DNA of 64,000 nt from an uncultured Tateyamaria sp. (lineage in GTDB: Bacteria; Pseudomonadota; Alphaproteobacteria; Rhodobacterales; Rhodobacteraceae), in assembly GCF_947503045.1 (NCBI RefSeq), contig NZ_CANNCF010000007.1, positions 51,285-115,284 of the forward strand. Direction: 5' to 3'. The position numbers and the translations under genes are program-made. Below the pieces are notes generated by a model. It worked only from the letters and a program-made list of their open reading frames with translations. It was not told the DNA's origin and did no database searches. Shown here in pieces: positions 1-7,406 of the stretch (its first letter is position 1; every line of letters begins with the position of its first letter).

Positions 1-1
1 C

Positions 2-754
2 CTCGCCGCAAACTACCGGCATCGCGGCCTCACCCTCGACATGAAGGATCGCCACATCGCCTCGGTCTGGGCCGGGATCAAGAATACGCACGGCAAACCA
101 CCGACACAGAAGGAAGCGGTGCTGGCCGAGGATGTGCTCGAGATGGTGGCGCTGCTCAGCTTTGGACTGCGCGATATGCGTGACCGCGCGATCCTGCTGA
201 TCGGGTATGCGGGTGGGTTGCGCCGCACTGAAATCACCGGTCTGGATATCGGTAAAGAAGAGACCGACGACGGTCGCGGTTATCTGGAAATGCTAGACGG
301 CGGCGTTGTGCTACACATCAGGGGCAAGACCGGCTGGCGCGAGGTTGAGATCGGTCGCGGATCCTCAGATCAGACCTGCCCTGTTCACGCGCTCGAACAA
401 TGGCTTCATTTTGCCAAGATCGACTTCGGGCCGGTTTTTCGGCGGGTGTATCGGGACAATTCCGGCGTCGGGATCGAGCGACTCTCTGACAAACATGTTG
501 TGCGGCTTATCAAGCGTCTCGTCCTGGACTCCGGGGTTGGCCTTGACCGACCAACACTCTCAAAATTATCCGATGAAGAGCGTGTGAAGCACTTTTCCGG
601 CCATTCCCTGCGCGCCGGTCTCGCCTCCGGGGCTGAAGTCGACGAGCGCTACGTCCAAAAACAGCTTGGGCATGCCTCGGCCGAGATGACACGGCGCTAT
701 CAACGCCGACGGGATCGGTTCCGCGTGAACCTGACCAAAGCTGCCGGATTGTAA
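2..754 (+). CDS. Tyrosine recombinase/integrase, C-terminal part (5' end outside window)
   Basis: The reading frame is open from the first bases of the window, so the start lies upstream and only the C-terminal portion is visible. It shows the catalytic signature of tyrosine recombinases: an Arg in a GGLRRTEI segment, then FSGHSLRAG (the HxxR box), a downstream His in QLGHAS, and the nucleophile Tyr in MTRRYQRR. Such enzymes cut and rejoin DNA through a 3'-phosphotyrosine and act in integration or in resolving plasmid multimers. Next to repABC on a plasmid, either dimer resolution or a relic of an integrated element is possible. It is on the strand opposite the replication genes. The family assignment is firm; the precise role is inference. 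Confidence 0.85.
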   Translation, partial: LAANYRHRGLTLDMKDRHIASVWAGIKNTHGKPPTQKEAVLAEDVLEMVALLSFGLRDMRDRAILLIGYAGGLRRTEITGLDIGKEETDDGRGYLEMLDGGVVLHIRGKTGWREVEIGRGSSDQTCPVHALEQWLHFAKIDFGPVFRRVYRDNSGVGIERLSDKHVVRLIKRLVLDSGVGLDRPTLSKLSDEERVKHFSGHSLRAGLASGAEVDERYVQKQLGHASAEMTRRYQRRRDRFRVNLTKAAGL

Positions 755-786
755 CGCTCGTGCTTGTCAATCAGTGAGATTGAATG

Positions 787-1071
787 TCAGGTCGCTGCCG
801 AAAAGCGAGCAACATCATTTTGCAGTGAATTCTTCACCTCGTCACCGATATCGTCCCAATGCAGATCCCGTAGCGCACCTTCGAGTGAATACAGGTAGTA
901 GCAAAGCGGTGTCCGCGCTTCGGGATGACGTTGTTTCATCTCGCAATATGCTGTGGCTGCGCCAACGCGCTCCAAATCATCTTTGGTCTGAATACCGATT
1001 TCATGAAGCCGTCGAGCAACGGTGGCACCGATATTCTTAAGCTCCCTGACGGCCGGGCTCACGCGTTTCAT
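787..1071 (-). CDS. TfoX C-terminal-domain protein
   Basis: This 94-aa protein has only the helix-hairpin-helix-like C-terminal domain of TfoX/Sxy. The recognisable run is LKNIGATVARRLHEIGI near residue 11, followed by DLERVGAATAYCEMK and a YSLEGALRDLHWDDI block near residues 60-76. The N-terminal TfoX domain is absent, as in many stand-alone alphaproteobacterial homologues. A good Shine-Dalgarno (AAGGAG, 6 nt before ATG) supports the start. TfoX in gammaproteobacteria regulates competence, but the function of stand-alone C-terminal proteins is not established and I do not assign one. Confidence 0.75.
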   Translation of the reverse strand: MKRVSPAVRELKNIGATVARRLHEIGIQTKDDLERVGAATAYCEMKQRHPEARTPLCYYLYSLEGALRDLHWDDIGDEVKNSLQNDVARFSAAT

Positions 1072-1153
1072 GTCAACGCTCCTTTCTTTGTCGGCCCCAA
1101 CTCTAGCACAGACCTACTGACAGCCTATGTCAGCAATGAGATCAGAACCTGCA

Positions 1154-1648
1154 TCAGACGAATTCTACGTTGAGCTCCGAAATCTCCTCTGCGCCTGGTG
1201 GTTCCCACATTTGGGAGGCCATCGTAAATACGTCCTCCGAAACCTCCATCGAAAACGTCTCGCCCTTTTCCTCATTTCGTTTCTGAACCCGCGCCCAGCG
1301 GTCCACTTGGGGTAGGTCGAGCACATATATCTGATAGGTATGGCTCGTGCTCTCTACCTGTTGGCAAAAGAGCCGACGGTCGGCCGTTCTAAGAAGGCCG
1401 AGTTCAACAATAGCCTGATTTCCACTGTCCAGCAGCCCGAGAGCGACCTTCCATATCTGGACCAGGCACCGTTGCTTGCGTTCTGCGTACCATGTCCAAA
1501 TGTCTGTTTCAGGTCTGTCAGGCCGGTACAAGTTTATCATCCAATCGTCCAGGATGAACGGCGGCGTCTTGAATTCTTTGCCTAGCTGCCCGGCAAATGT
1601 CGTCTTACCGGCTCCCACCGGCCCCTCGATAATATGAATACAGCCCAT
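1154..1648 (-). CDS. P-loop AAA/zeta-like kinase, immediately downstream of repC
   Basis: This is a 164-aa P-loop NTPase. Walker A is IEGPVGAGKTTFA at residues 7-19, and an ILDDWM segment near residue 33 resembles the acidic site of small kinases and zeta-toxin-like phosphotransferases. The C-terminal part is rich in charged helix with QKRNEEKGETF. The ATG directly follows the repC stop codon with no spacer, so it is probably translated from the repABC mRNA. Substrate is unknown: related AAA_33-type kinases act on sugars, nucleotides or nucleic-acid ends. No antitoxin-like partner is visible next to it, so calling it a toxin is not supported. Confidence 0.7.
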   Translation of the reverse strand: MGCIHIIEGPVGAGKTTFAGQLGKEFKTPPFILDDWMINLYRPDRPETDIWTWYAERKQRCLVQIWKVALGLLDSGNQAIVELGLLRTADRRLFCQQVESTSHTYQIYVLDLPQVDRWARVQKRNEEKGETFSMEVSEDVFTMASQMWEPPGAEEISELNVEFV

Positions 1649-2962
1649 TTACGCTCTCACTTCGCTCAATCGCCCATAAAAACTGCGGTCCAAATGCAAT
1701 TCCCCTGCCCTAGCCTTCTCGACCATTCCTCGGAGATAGCCACCAGGCGATTTGACCTCTCCGGTTGTGTGCTTGTCGAAGATCAGAGCGATCGCGGCGG
1801 CCGCAACGGCGGGTCCAAGCGCCTTCTGCGAAAGATTCCAGGCATCTTCGGATATCCCCGCCATTCCCCTGATCTGCCCGGCGGCACGGTGCAACTCGTT
1901 CCAGTTTCGGATATATCCGCCCCCAAGATCCCGCGCTATCTCGGCAAAATGCGGACAGGTTGCCATCAGAATCGGGATATCGACCTCTGAAGTGCGTTTG
2001 TTGGTATGGGTACTCCACTGGATATCAAGATCCACTTCTTCCGGCCTTTCAACCCGCTCAGGTTTTGGCTTTTCTGGCTCAACGCCCGCCGCGTGCTTTT
2101 TTTCAAAGCGGTTACTATATACAGGATCAGGTTGGTTTGTAGTTAGTATATGGGTGCCATCAGAGACACCTGTGGGTGTCATATTTACATTGATTGGAAC
2201 ATCATTTCTTGCAGAAGACGCCTCCGGATTTGGTGATTTGAAGTCAGATTCCTCTGGCCAATCGAAAGCAGCTTCAAAAGCTTCCTCCACACGATCCTTG
2301 AAGGCTTTGAACCAGTCCACGATGTCCAGGAGTTTATTGGCCGTGGTGGTGCGCTTAGGCAGCCCCTGAAGCAGCACGGCGAATTCTTCCTCCAAATCCT
2401 TCCACGGACCTCTGAGGCCGCTCTCCAGAGCTTTGTCGATCTTCGCGCGGATAACACGCCGTGTAATCGTCACAACGTTCCTCAGAGAGGCACAGAACGC
2501 GCGTTCCTGCTTCAGCTGGGCGTAAAGTGCCTCAAACTCTTCTGCACGCGCTGCGAGCGGCGCTAGATCGAAGCCATAGGCCTCCACAATCACACCATCC
2601 TCGTCCCTGTGGCCGTAGCGCTTGCCGTTTGGGCTGTCCTTGATCCAGATAAGGCCCAGTTCCGCCAGCCGACGCACGTGACGTCTCAGCGTGGACAGTG
2701 AGAATCCTGTCTGTTCCATCAGGAAGTTGTTCGAGGCCCAGACGATCGGCCGCCTACCTTGCTCCCAGTCCTGGGGCTGCGTGAAGGCGGCAAAAGTATC
2801 GAGCAGCAGGAGATCTTGTGCCTGCAGGCCGATTGCAGCTGCCACACGCTTTGCGGCACTGGTTGCCTGTGATTTGGGTATAGAAAGCTGTTCACCGGCT
2901 TGTGCGTGCTTTTCAGCGACCACAAGGCCCGGCGTTGGCTTGCGCCATCCGTTATGTTTCAT
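1649..2962 (-). CDS. repC: RepC plasmid replication initiator
   Basis: This 437-aa protein is third in a repA-repB-repC operon. RepC initiates replication, and in repABC plasmids the origin lies inside repC. The N-terminal half (about residues 20-170) carries the RepC winged-helix region with SLSTLRRHVRRLAELGLIWIKDSPNGKRYGHRD, a DNA-reading helix followed by a wing. The C-terminal third ends in the conserved RepC C domain (SPGGYLRGMVEKARAGELHLDRS). The middle of the gene, about 2090-2330, is visibly richer in A+T than its flanks, as expected for an intragenic origin. The start has GGAGG 13 nt upstream, and a GTGT/ACAC mini-hairpin between could shorten the effective spacing. Expression is likely controlled by the antisense RNA encoded upstream on the other strand. 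Confidence 0.93.
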   Translation of the reverse strand: MKHNGWRKPTPGLVVAEKHAQAGEQLSIPKSQATSAAKRVAAAIGLQAQDLLLLDTFAAFTQPQDWEQGRRPIVWASNNFLMEQTGFSLSTLRRHVRRLAELGLIWIKDSPNGKRYGHRDEDGVIVEAYGFDLAPLAARAEEFEALYAQLKQERAFCASLRNVVTITRRVIRAKIDKALESGLRGPWKDLEEEFAVLLQGLPKRTTTANKLLDIVDWFKAFKDRVEEAFEAAFDWPEESDFKSPNPEASSARNDVPINVNMTPTGVSDGTHILTTNQPDPVYSNRFEKKHAAGVEPEKPKPERVERPEEVDLDIQWSTHTNKRTSEVDIPILMATCPHFAEIARDLGGGYIRNWNELHRAAGQIRGMAGISEDAWNLSQKALGPAVAAAAIALIFDKHTTGEVKSPGGYLRGMVEKARAGELHLDRSFYGRLSEVRA

Positions 2963-3032
2963 GAGTGTTTTTACACCTCCATCAGTTGAATGAAGGCAAA
3001 AGGGTCCCGTTCACCAAATCGGTGTTGTGTCG

Positions 3033-3061
3033 TTGACATCGATTCGCGGAGAAGCTATTTA
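3033..3061 (+). promoter_or_regulatory. Sigma-70-type promoter of the repABC antisense RNA
   Basis: TTGACA at 3033-3038, a 17-bp spacer and TATTTA at 3056-3061 form a near-consensus promoter on the strand opposite repABC. It points into the repB-repC gap, exactly where repABC plasmids encode their counter-transcribed RNA. Confidence 0.75.
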
Positions 3062-3067
3062 GTCACT

Positions 3068-3121
3068 GCTAGATGAATTAAGTTGAGCTCTCTGACCGCG
3101 AGGTTTGGGGGCTTTTCTTTT
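3068..3121 (+). ncRNA. Counter-transcribed RNA (ctRNA) of the repABC operon
   Basis: This short RNA of about 54 nt is predicted to start about 7 nt after the TATTTA box and end at a rho-independent terminator. It is antisense to the repB-repC leader. In known repABC plasmids an RNA of this size and position represses repC and sets incompatibility, by pairing with the repC leader and favouring a structure that blocks repC. All three parts are visible in order: strong -35/-10, a short body, and a 12-bp GNRA-looped terminator with a T tract. The 5' end is inferred from promoter spacing. Confidence 0.8.
3086..3121 (+). terminator. Rho-independent terminator of the ctRNA
   Basis: The stem AGCTCTCTGACC / GGTTTGGGGGCT (several G-U pairs, one mismatch) is closed by a GCGA tetraloop. 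It is followed by TTTTCTTTT at 3113-3121. It terminates the plus-strand antisense RNA; on the minus strand it lies in the repC leader. Confidence 0.75.
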
Positions 3122-3204
3122 GCCGTTAGATCACGTGATGTTCCCTTTCTGCTCTTGCCTCAATGAGGGTCGTGCGCCCTTCCCTGTCGTAGCAGGTGAG
3201 CGTT

Positions 3205-4242
3205 TCATTTCTTCGACCCATGTTCTTGTAGGTAAGCGGCGATGACATCGCCCAAGCCTTCCAGGCTTTGCTTATCCAAATTCATTCCGGCAGCGCTGAC
3301 GGATAGCTTTCCGCCTTGCGATGACATCGAGAGTTTTCTCGATCCAACTGATCGCGTCACAATCAATTTCTTGGGCTTTGCGGGCGCCTTAGTCTTGAGC
3401 GCTTTGTCTTCTGATAGGCTCGAAACAGCTTTTTGAAGATCAGGAAAGCTGAGGTCATAAGCATTCTTGAATTTATTCAAGATTTGCTCGCGATCTCTAA
3501 AAACTGCTCTACCGCGCGAAACAATGCTCTCATGCACGCCTATCCGCTTTGCAAACGAAACAGCGGTTACGCTGCCAGAGCGGCTACTCAACTTTAGATT
3601 TTCAAACATCTCTCCAATTGACAGGAGACGTTCGAACGGGCCGAGGTTTTCCCGCTCCTCGTTCTCTCGAAATCGCATGAAGAGAAGTTCGAACTCTTCG
3701 TCTTCGGACCCGCGCTTCTCTGGCGATGCCAGCACTGCACGCAGAGGTCTCCCAAGCTGCTCTGCAATTGCATGTCGCCGACGACCTGTAATCAAATTAA
3801 ACTGAACGCCATCAACATTCTCTGGGTCGAGCGGATCGGGCTTCCAGTTCGGATCACTCGGCCAGACTTGTATCGGAGTATCTTGTCCGTTGGCCTCAAT
3901 ACTGTTCTTTAGGGACTGAAATTGCTCTTGGGACTGCCAGTCCGTACGTCGATCAGATCCCAGCCGATCAGTGACAAATGCATGGTTCAAGGACAGCTCA
4001 TGGTGACCACTGAGGATATCGTCCATCATTTTTTGACGAGCTCTACTCAACGCCGCTTTGTTTTGCTCAACGGCACCAGCCTTCCAGGCGCTCCCAGCAC
4101 CACCGATGCGAGGCTTTGCAGCTGGAGACGGCTCTGGCGTCGGGTTCTCGGCTACTGACGGTGTTTCTATATCAGCTCTTTCGGAAGACCCGCTGTCGTC
4201 CGTCTTGGTTGTATCCTGCAACAAGGAACGCTTAAGTTTCAT
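3205..4242 (-). CDS. repB: RepB, ParB-family centromere-binding partition protein
   Basis: This 345-aa protein is second gene of repABC and overlaps repA by 4 nt (ATGA), so translation is coupled. RepB binds the plasmid parS and works with RepA in segregation. The ParB/Srx N-terminal fold is visible with FQSLKNSIEANGQDTPIQVWP (about residues 107-127), then LITGRRRHAIAEQLGR, the counterpart of the GERR nucleotide-binding box, and FRENEERENLGPFERLLS, the ENxxR box (about residues 191-208). A helix-turn-helix follows (SVSFAKRIGVHESIVSRGRAVF). The C-terminal part is likely the dimerisation region. A copy of a putative parS sequence lies inside this gene. Confidence 0.93.
   Translation of the reverse strand: MKLKRSLLQDTTKTDDSGSSERADIETPSVAENPTPEPSPAAKPRIGGAGSAWKAGAVEQNKAALSRARQKMMDDILSGHHELSLNHAFVTDRLGSDRRTDWQSQEQFQSLKNSIEANGQDTPIQVWPSDPNWKPDPLDPENVDGVQFNLITGRRRHAIAEQLGRPLRAVLASPEKRGSEDEEFELLFMRFRENEERENLGPFERLLSIGEMFENLKLSSRSGSVTAVSFAKRIGVHESIVSRGRAVFRDREQILNKFKNAYDLSFPDLQKAVSSLSEDKALKTKAPAKPKKLIVTRSVGSRKLSMSSQGGKLSVSAAGMNLDKQSLEGLGDVIAAYLQEHGSKK
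3465..3482. repeat. parS-like near-palindrome inside repB
   Basis: The sequence TCTTGAATTTATTCAAGA is palindromic except at the centre. It differs by one base from the perfect palindrome upstream of repA (5738-5755). A repeated 16-18-bp palindrome within or next to repABC is the usual form of the RepB-bound centromere. Confidence 0.6.
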
Positions 4243-5597
4243 GCCGTTTCCTCCGCATCTTCTTCATAGAATTCGTTGATCCAAGTTTCTGAATAGCCAC
4301 GCTCACGGCCCGGCCAGATCCTAGAAACAATTGCATCGTTGACAGCGTCAGCATTTGTGAGGAACCGTTCGATGCCCTTCTTCTTGCCCCGCGTGTCGGG
4401 CTCGTACTCATAAACCGATTGATAAACGTCTGACGCGTTGGCAATCGCATCTGACCGCAGATAGAACACTGGCAAAACTTCGGTTGGACAGTGCTCCAGC
4501 AGATTGGCTACTTGCTTGAGATCTTGATCATTTGTTCGCTGTACGATTGTAGGCAACAGCATGTTAGCCCCAGTGCCAATCTCAATGCGATCGTGGTCGA
4601 GGATATGATTTATCATTCCGCGAAGGCCGGTAACGAACGTAGACAAGGTCGCAATATCGAAACCTTTCATCGTCTGTGGAATGACCAAGTTGGTTGAAGC
4701 AACAACGTTATTGAGTTGGAATAGAGTGAGAGCCGGCTGGTAATCGATGATTATGCAATCAAGCGTCTCGCCGAGCGCATCGTCGAACTTCTTTAGATCA
4801 ACGGTGCCATTCTCCACCAGCTCATTAGGAGCTGTCTTAGGTTCATGGTGATCGCGCCAGCGCTCAATGCTGTCCCGAAGATATCTGTAAAAGGCTTTTT
4901 CGGGGGGATTGTCACGGATTAATCGGGTGATCTGCAGCTCGCCCTCAGAGGTTTCACCATGTGCAGGCAATAGCCGCAGACCAGGCCATGAAGTCTTCAG
5001 GAAGAAGCTGTCTAAGGTTTCTGCAGAGTGCTCGGTATATGGCTTGCCATCTTCGGTCATATACAATCCGGCGAAGTCAACGAGTGTTGCAGTGTCCTCA
5101 GTAGGGAGTTGAGGCAGCCCTTCGCCGCCAACGAAGTAAAGAGTGATTGTGCTTTGAGGGTCGGCGTCCATAACACCAACCCGCATCCCAAAATGTAAAC
5201 TCAAGTATTGAGCAAAATGGGCCGCTGTCAGCGATTTGGCCGTGCCGCCTTTCTGGCTTGCGAACGAAATTACCGGAAGTGAATCGCCAGGTTTGCGCCA
5301 AGCAAGATAATCGTATGGCCGTTTTGCCGATGCAGCCAAGAGGGCCCGTATGTGCATCAAATCGACAAGCGTGAAGACCCGCTCTCTGCCAACATATTCG
5401 CCGGCAGGAAAGTTATGATTCTCTCTGGCAAATTTTGTCAGATACTGAATGCTAACATTGAGAAACCGTGCGCACTGACGCATTGACCAAGATCGCTCGA
5501 TACGATTTCGGATGGTAAGGTCCTTGTTGACCGAGACCATTGTCTTGTCGAGACCGCGTGAGAGGTCGTTCAAAAATTGTTCTAATGTACCGCTCAT
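4239..5597 (-). CDS. repA: RepA, ParA-family partition ATPase
   Basis: This 452-aa first gene of repABC encodes the ATPase that positions plasmid copies with RepB and represses the operon. The deviant Walker A KGGTAKSLTAAHFAQ lies near residues 136-150, followed by VGVMDADPQSTITLYF (A'/switch) and CIIIDYQPALTLFQLNNV (Walker B region). The first 120 residues hold the helix-turn-helix-like region expected of repABC-type RepA (SMRQCARFLNVSIQYLTKFAREN), which is needed for operator binding. The ATG has a weak Shine-Dalgarno (GGTAAG). Inverted repeats upstream (5616-5634 and around 5664-5680) are candidate RepA operators. Confidence 0.93.
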   Translation of the reverse strand: MSGTLEQFLNDLSRGLDKTMVSVNKDLTIRNRIERSWSMRQCARFLNVSIQYLTKFARENHNFPAGEYVGRERVFTLVDLMHIRALLAASAKRPYDYLAWRKPGDSLPVISFASQKGGTAKSLTAAHFAQYLSLHFGMRVGVMDADPQSTITLYFVGGEGLPQLPTEDTATLVDFAGLYMTEDGKPYTEHSAETLDSFFLKTSWPGLRLLPAHGETSEGELQITRLIRDNPPEKAFYRYLRDSIERWRDHHEPKTAPNELVENGTVDLKKFDDALGETLDCIIIDYQPALTLFQLNNVVASTNLVIPQTMKGFDIATLSTFVTGLRGMINHILDHDRIEIGTGANMLLPTIVQRTNDQDLKQVANLLEHCPTEVLPVFYLRSDAIANASDVYQSVYEYEPDTRGKKKGIERFLTNADAVNDAIVSRIWPGRERGYSETWINEFYEEDAEETA

Positions 5598-5615
5598 GAT
5601 ACTTACCGCTGCTCC

Positions 5616-5634
5616 CGATTCTCTTATGGAATCG
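5616..5634. promoter_or_regulatory. Inverted repeat in the repA leader, possible operator or hairpin
   Basis: CGATTC and GAATCG are separated by 7 bp just upstream of the repA start. A second imperfect inverted repeat, TATCT/AGATA, lies 30 bp further upstream. Autorepression by RepA is typical of these operons, but the exact operator cannot be decided by eye. Confidence 0.35.
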
Positions 5635-5737
5635 ATTCTGCACCCGTAGTAGCATGGTTAGGCATATCTTGTACAGATAACGCGCTTCTATGCTAAATAG
5701 ACGCTTCTTATGGGCCTTACTAGAGCGAACTTTGAAT

Positions 5738-5755
5738 TCTTGAATATATTCAAGA
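5738..5755. repeat. parS candidate: perfect 18-bp palindrome
   Basis: TCTTGAATATATTCAAGA is a perfect palindrome. It overlaps the icmT stop codon and lies about 140 bp upstream of repA. A one-base variant lies in repB. Among repABC plasmids parS is a palindrome of this size found close to or inside the operon. Confidence 0.65.
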
Positions 5756-6094
5756 TCGCTCTGTCTGTGAATTGGGGAGACTTGTATGAAGAGCATCCGC
5801 TCCATACTCGACCATCGGCCGAAGCCGCGTATACGAGACAGCTGGACGGAATGCCCCGACCAGCTTTGATCGCGCCAGGCGCATGAGGTTCTCAAGCGAA
5901 TAGTTGAAGTAGCTCGCCACCGTGAACCCTGCGATCGCGAAGACAAGCACGGCGAAGGTCCACCATCGGATGTGGAAGATGAACAGGATGATGAAGAAGA
6001 TCAGCCGTGCGTCGAAGAACATGAGATGCGGTCGCGCCATGGCGTAGCGCCAATGTACCGTCGAGCGATAGATATTGTAACGGTCATCCGCCAT
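5750..6094 (-). CDS. icmT: IcmT/TraK-family type IVB secretion protein
   Basis: This 114-aa inner-membrane protein is last in the dsbC-like/dotI/dotH/dotG/icmT operon. It contains the block ARPHLMFFDARLIFFIILFIFHIRWW (residues 20-45 region), where a short conserved soluble segment runs into the first membrane helix. That is the recognisable signature of IcmT of Dot/Icm and TraK of IncI plasmids. A second hydrophobic segment (TFAVLVFAIAGFTVASYF) follows, so the topology is two membrane spans with a basic cytoplasmic tail. IcmT is an accessory component of the type IVB apparatus. It is 16 nt downstream of dotG. A parS-like palindrome overlaps its stop codon. Confidence 0.8.
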   Translation of the reverse strand: MADDRYNIYRSTVHWRYAMARPHLMFFDARLIFFIILFIFHIRWWTFAVLVFAIAGFTVASYFNYSLENLMRLARSKLVGAFRPAVSYTRLRPMVEYGADALHTSLPNSQTERS

Positions 6095-6110
6095 GATCGA
6101 CCTTTCGCTC

Positions 6111-7406
6111 TCAGCGCGTGGGCGTTTCTACATTATTGGTGAACAGGACGCCGATGATCTGACGCGAGCGCAGCGAGATCAGTGGGCCTTTCGGAGCGCT
6201 TTGTACAAACTCTCCAGCCAGATCGTTCCCGACCTCTGCAAGGCCTTTGTAAAGCCCTTGTTCGATGGTGGCTGCCGGGCGCGTGACGCCTGTGACGCCG
6301 CCAAGATCAATCAGCGAGGTTCCCGGATCGGAGAGCGCTTCACCAACGCCAGAGACAAAAGCTGCCGCAACGCGTGGTGCATAGCGCGCAAAGAGTCGTC
6401 GATCCAAATCCGTCCGTACTGCAAGCGACTTTTGCCGTGCATCCACTGCGTAGGCCGATACCGGCACCTGTGTTCCATCGGGCAAAACGGCCGAGTTGAA
6501 CTGCACGACCAGATGGGTGTTGTTCTGGTTTGCTTCAAAGCCACCCAGTAAGCGGGCACCCTTGAGAGGACCCCTGCGGATTTCCGCGACGACAGGGCCG
6601 GGGGTGTCGCTGTCATTGGTGATGATGGTTGAGGCCAGAACGACATCACCGGCGCGTATGAGCGGCTGAGAGAGGGCAGGGGAGCTGCGTTGGGCTGCAT
6701 TGCCATTGGCTGCTGTGCCTTCAATGGTGGGCTCGTCCTTGGGCAACAGATCTTCTTCGACAACAACTGTGCCTGCCGAGGGTTGGACCTGCCAGGAACT
6801 CAGCAATCCTTGCTGCTGCGTGGCCATCAGCTGCGCAAGTTGATTGATCCGTGCATAGTCAGGTGGTGCGGGCTGGTTCGGGGTCGGCTGGGCCTGCTGC
6901 CTCACAGGCTGCTGGCGATCGATCACGACGGTCCGCGGTTGCTGCGTTTCGACGGGCACATTGGCCGGAGGGAGTGGCCTATTGGGATTGGGCGCGATGG
7001 CCGGTGGTTTCTCATCGATCTGGCGCAGCGGTTCATCCGGTGTCGCGATGAAGGATGTGTCATTGTCTTGCGCCTCACGCGCACCATCCTGGTTCTGCTG
7101 CCGCAGGTTGTCCTGATAGCGCTCTGACGTGCGCAACTGATCGCCCGCAGGCGTATCATCGACGTTTGGCGTGCCCGCGACCCTGCTCGGACCAATCAGC
7201 TCGGGGTTTTTCCAAACCTCATATCCAACCGCACCCCCAACAACGAGAACGGTGAGGACGGCGATGTTCCTGAAGGAGAGGAATCCACCTTTACGCTCGC
7301 GGTTGATATGACTGGTGCGTTCTCGATTTGCGGAGTCCGTCGGATCGACCGCTGGGCCGACATCGGCGGCATCACTGTTCTTGTTTGGTTCTTTTGACTC
7401 ACTCAT
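6111..7406 (-). CDS. dotG: DotG/IcmE/TraO, VirB10-like channel protein
   Basis: This 431-aa bitopic protein is a core-complex component spanning from the inner membrane into the outer-membrane channel with DotH and DotC/DotD. It has a cytoplasmic N-terminus rich in Asp/Asn/Arg, a single membrane helix at about residues 47-62, and a long Gln/Pro/Asn-rich periplasmic linker (about 90-215). A C-terminal VirB10/TrbI-like beta-barrel domain (about 240-425) includes IRAGDVVLASTIITNDSDTPG and FNSAVLPDGTQVPVSAYAVD. The long repeat section of Legionella DotG is absent, so it resembles plasmid TraO. It overlaps dotH by 4 nt. Confidence 0.9.
   Translation of the reverse strand: MSESKEPNKNSDAADVGPAVDPTDSANRERTSHINRERKGGFLSFRNIAVLTVLVVGGAVGYEVWKNPELIGPSRVAGTPNVDDTPAGDQLRTSERYQDNLRQQNQDGAREAQDNDTSFIATPDEPLRQIDEKPPAIAPNPNRPLPPANVPVETQQPRTVVIDRQQPVRQQAQPTPNQPAPPDYARINQLAQLMATQQQGLLSSWQVQPSAGTVVVEEDLLPKDEPTIEGTAANGNAAQRSSPALSQPLIRAGDVVLASTIITNDSDTPGPVVAEIRRGPLKGARLLGGFEANQNNTHLVVQFNSAVLPDGTQVPVSAYAVDARQKSLAVRTDLDRRLFARYAPRVAAAFVSGVGEALSDPGTSLIDLGGVTGVTRPAATIEQGLYKGLAEVGNDLAGEFVQSAPKGPLISLRSRQIIGVLFTNNVETPTR

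Noticed and set aside
1154..1648. Toxin-antitoxin annotation for the P-loop kinase
   Set aside because: The Walker motif alone does not make it a zeta toxin, and no antitoxin gene is adjacent.
5452..5946. 164-aa minus-strand frame across the repA leader
   Set aside because: It overlaps icmT and repA in another frame, has no protein features, and spans the parS-like palindrome and leader.
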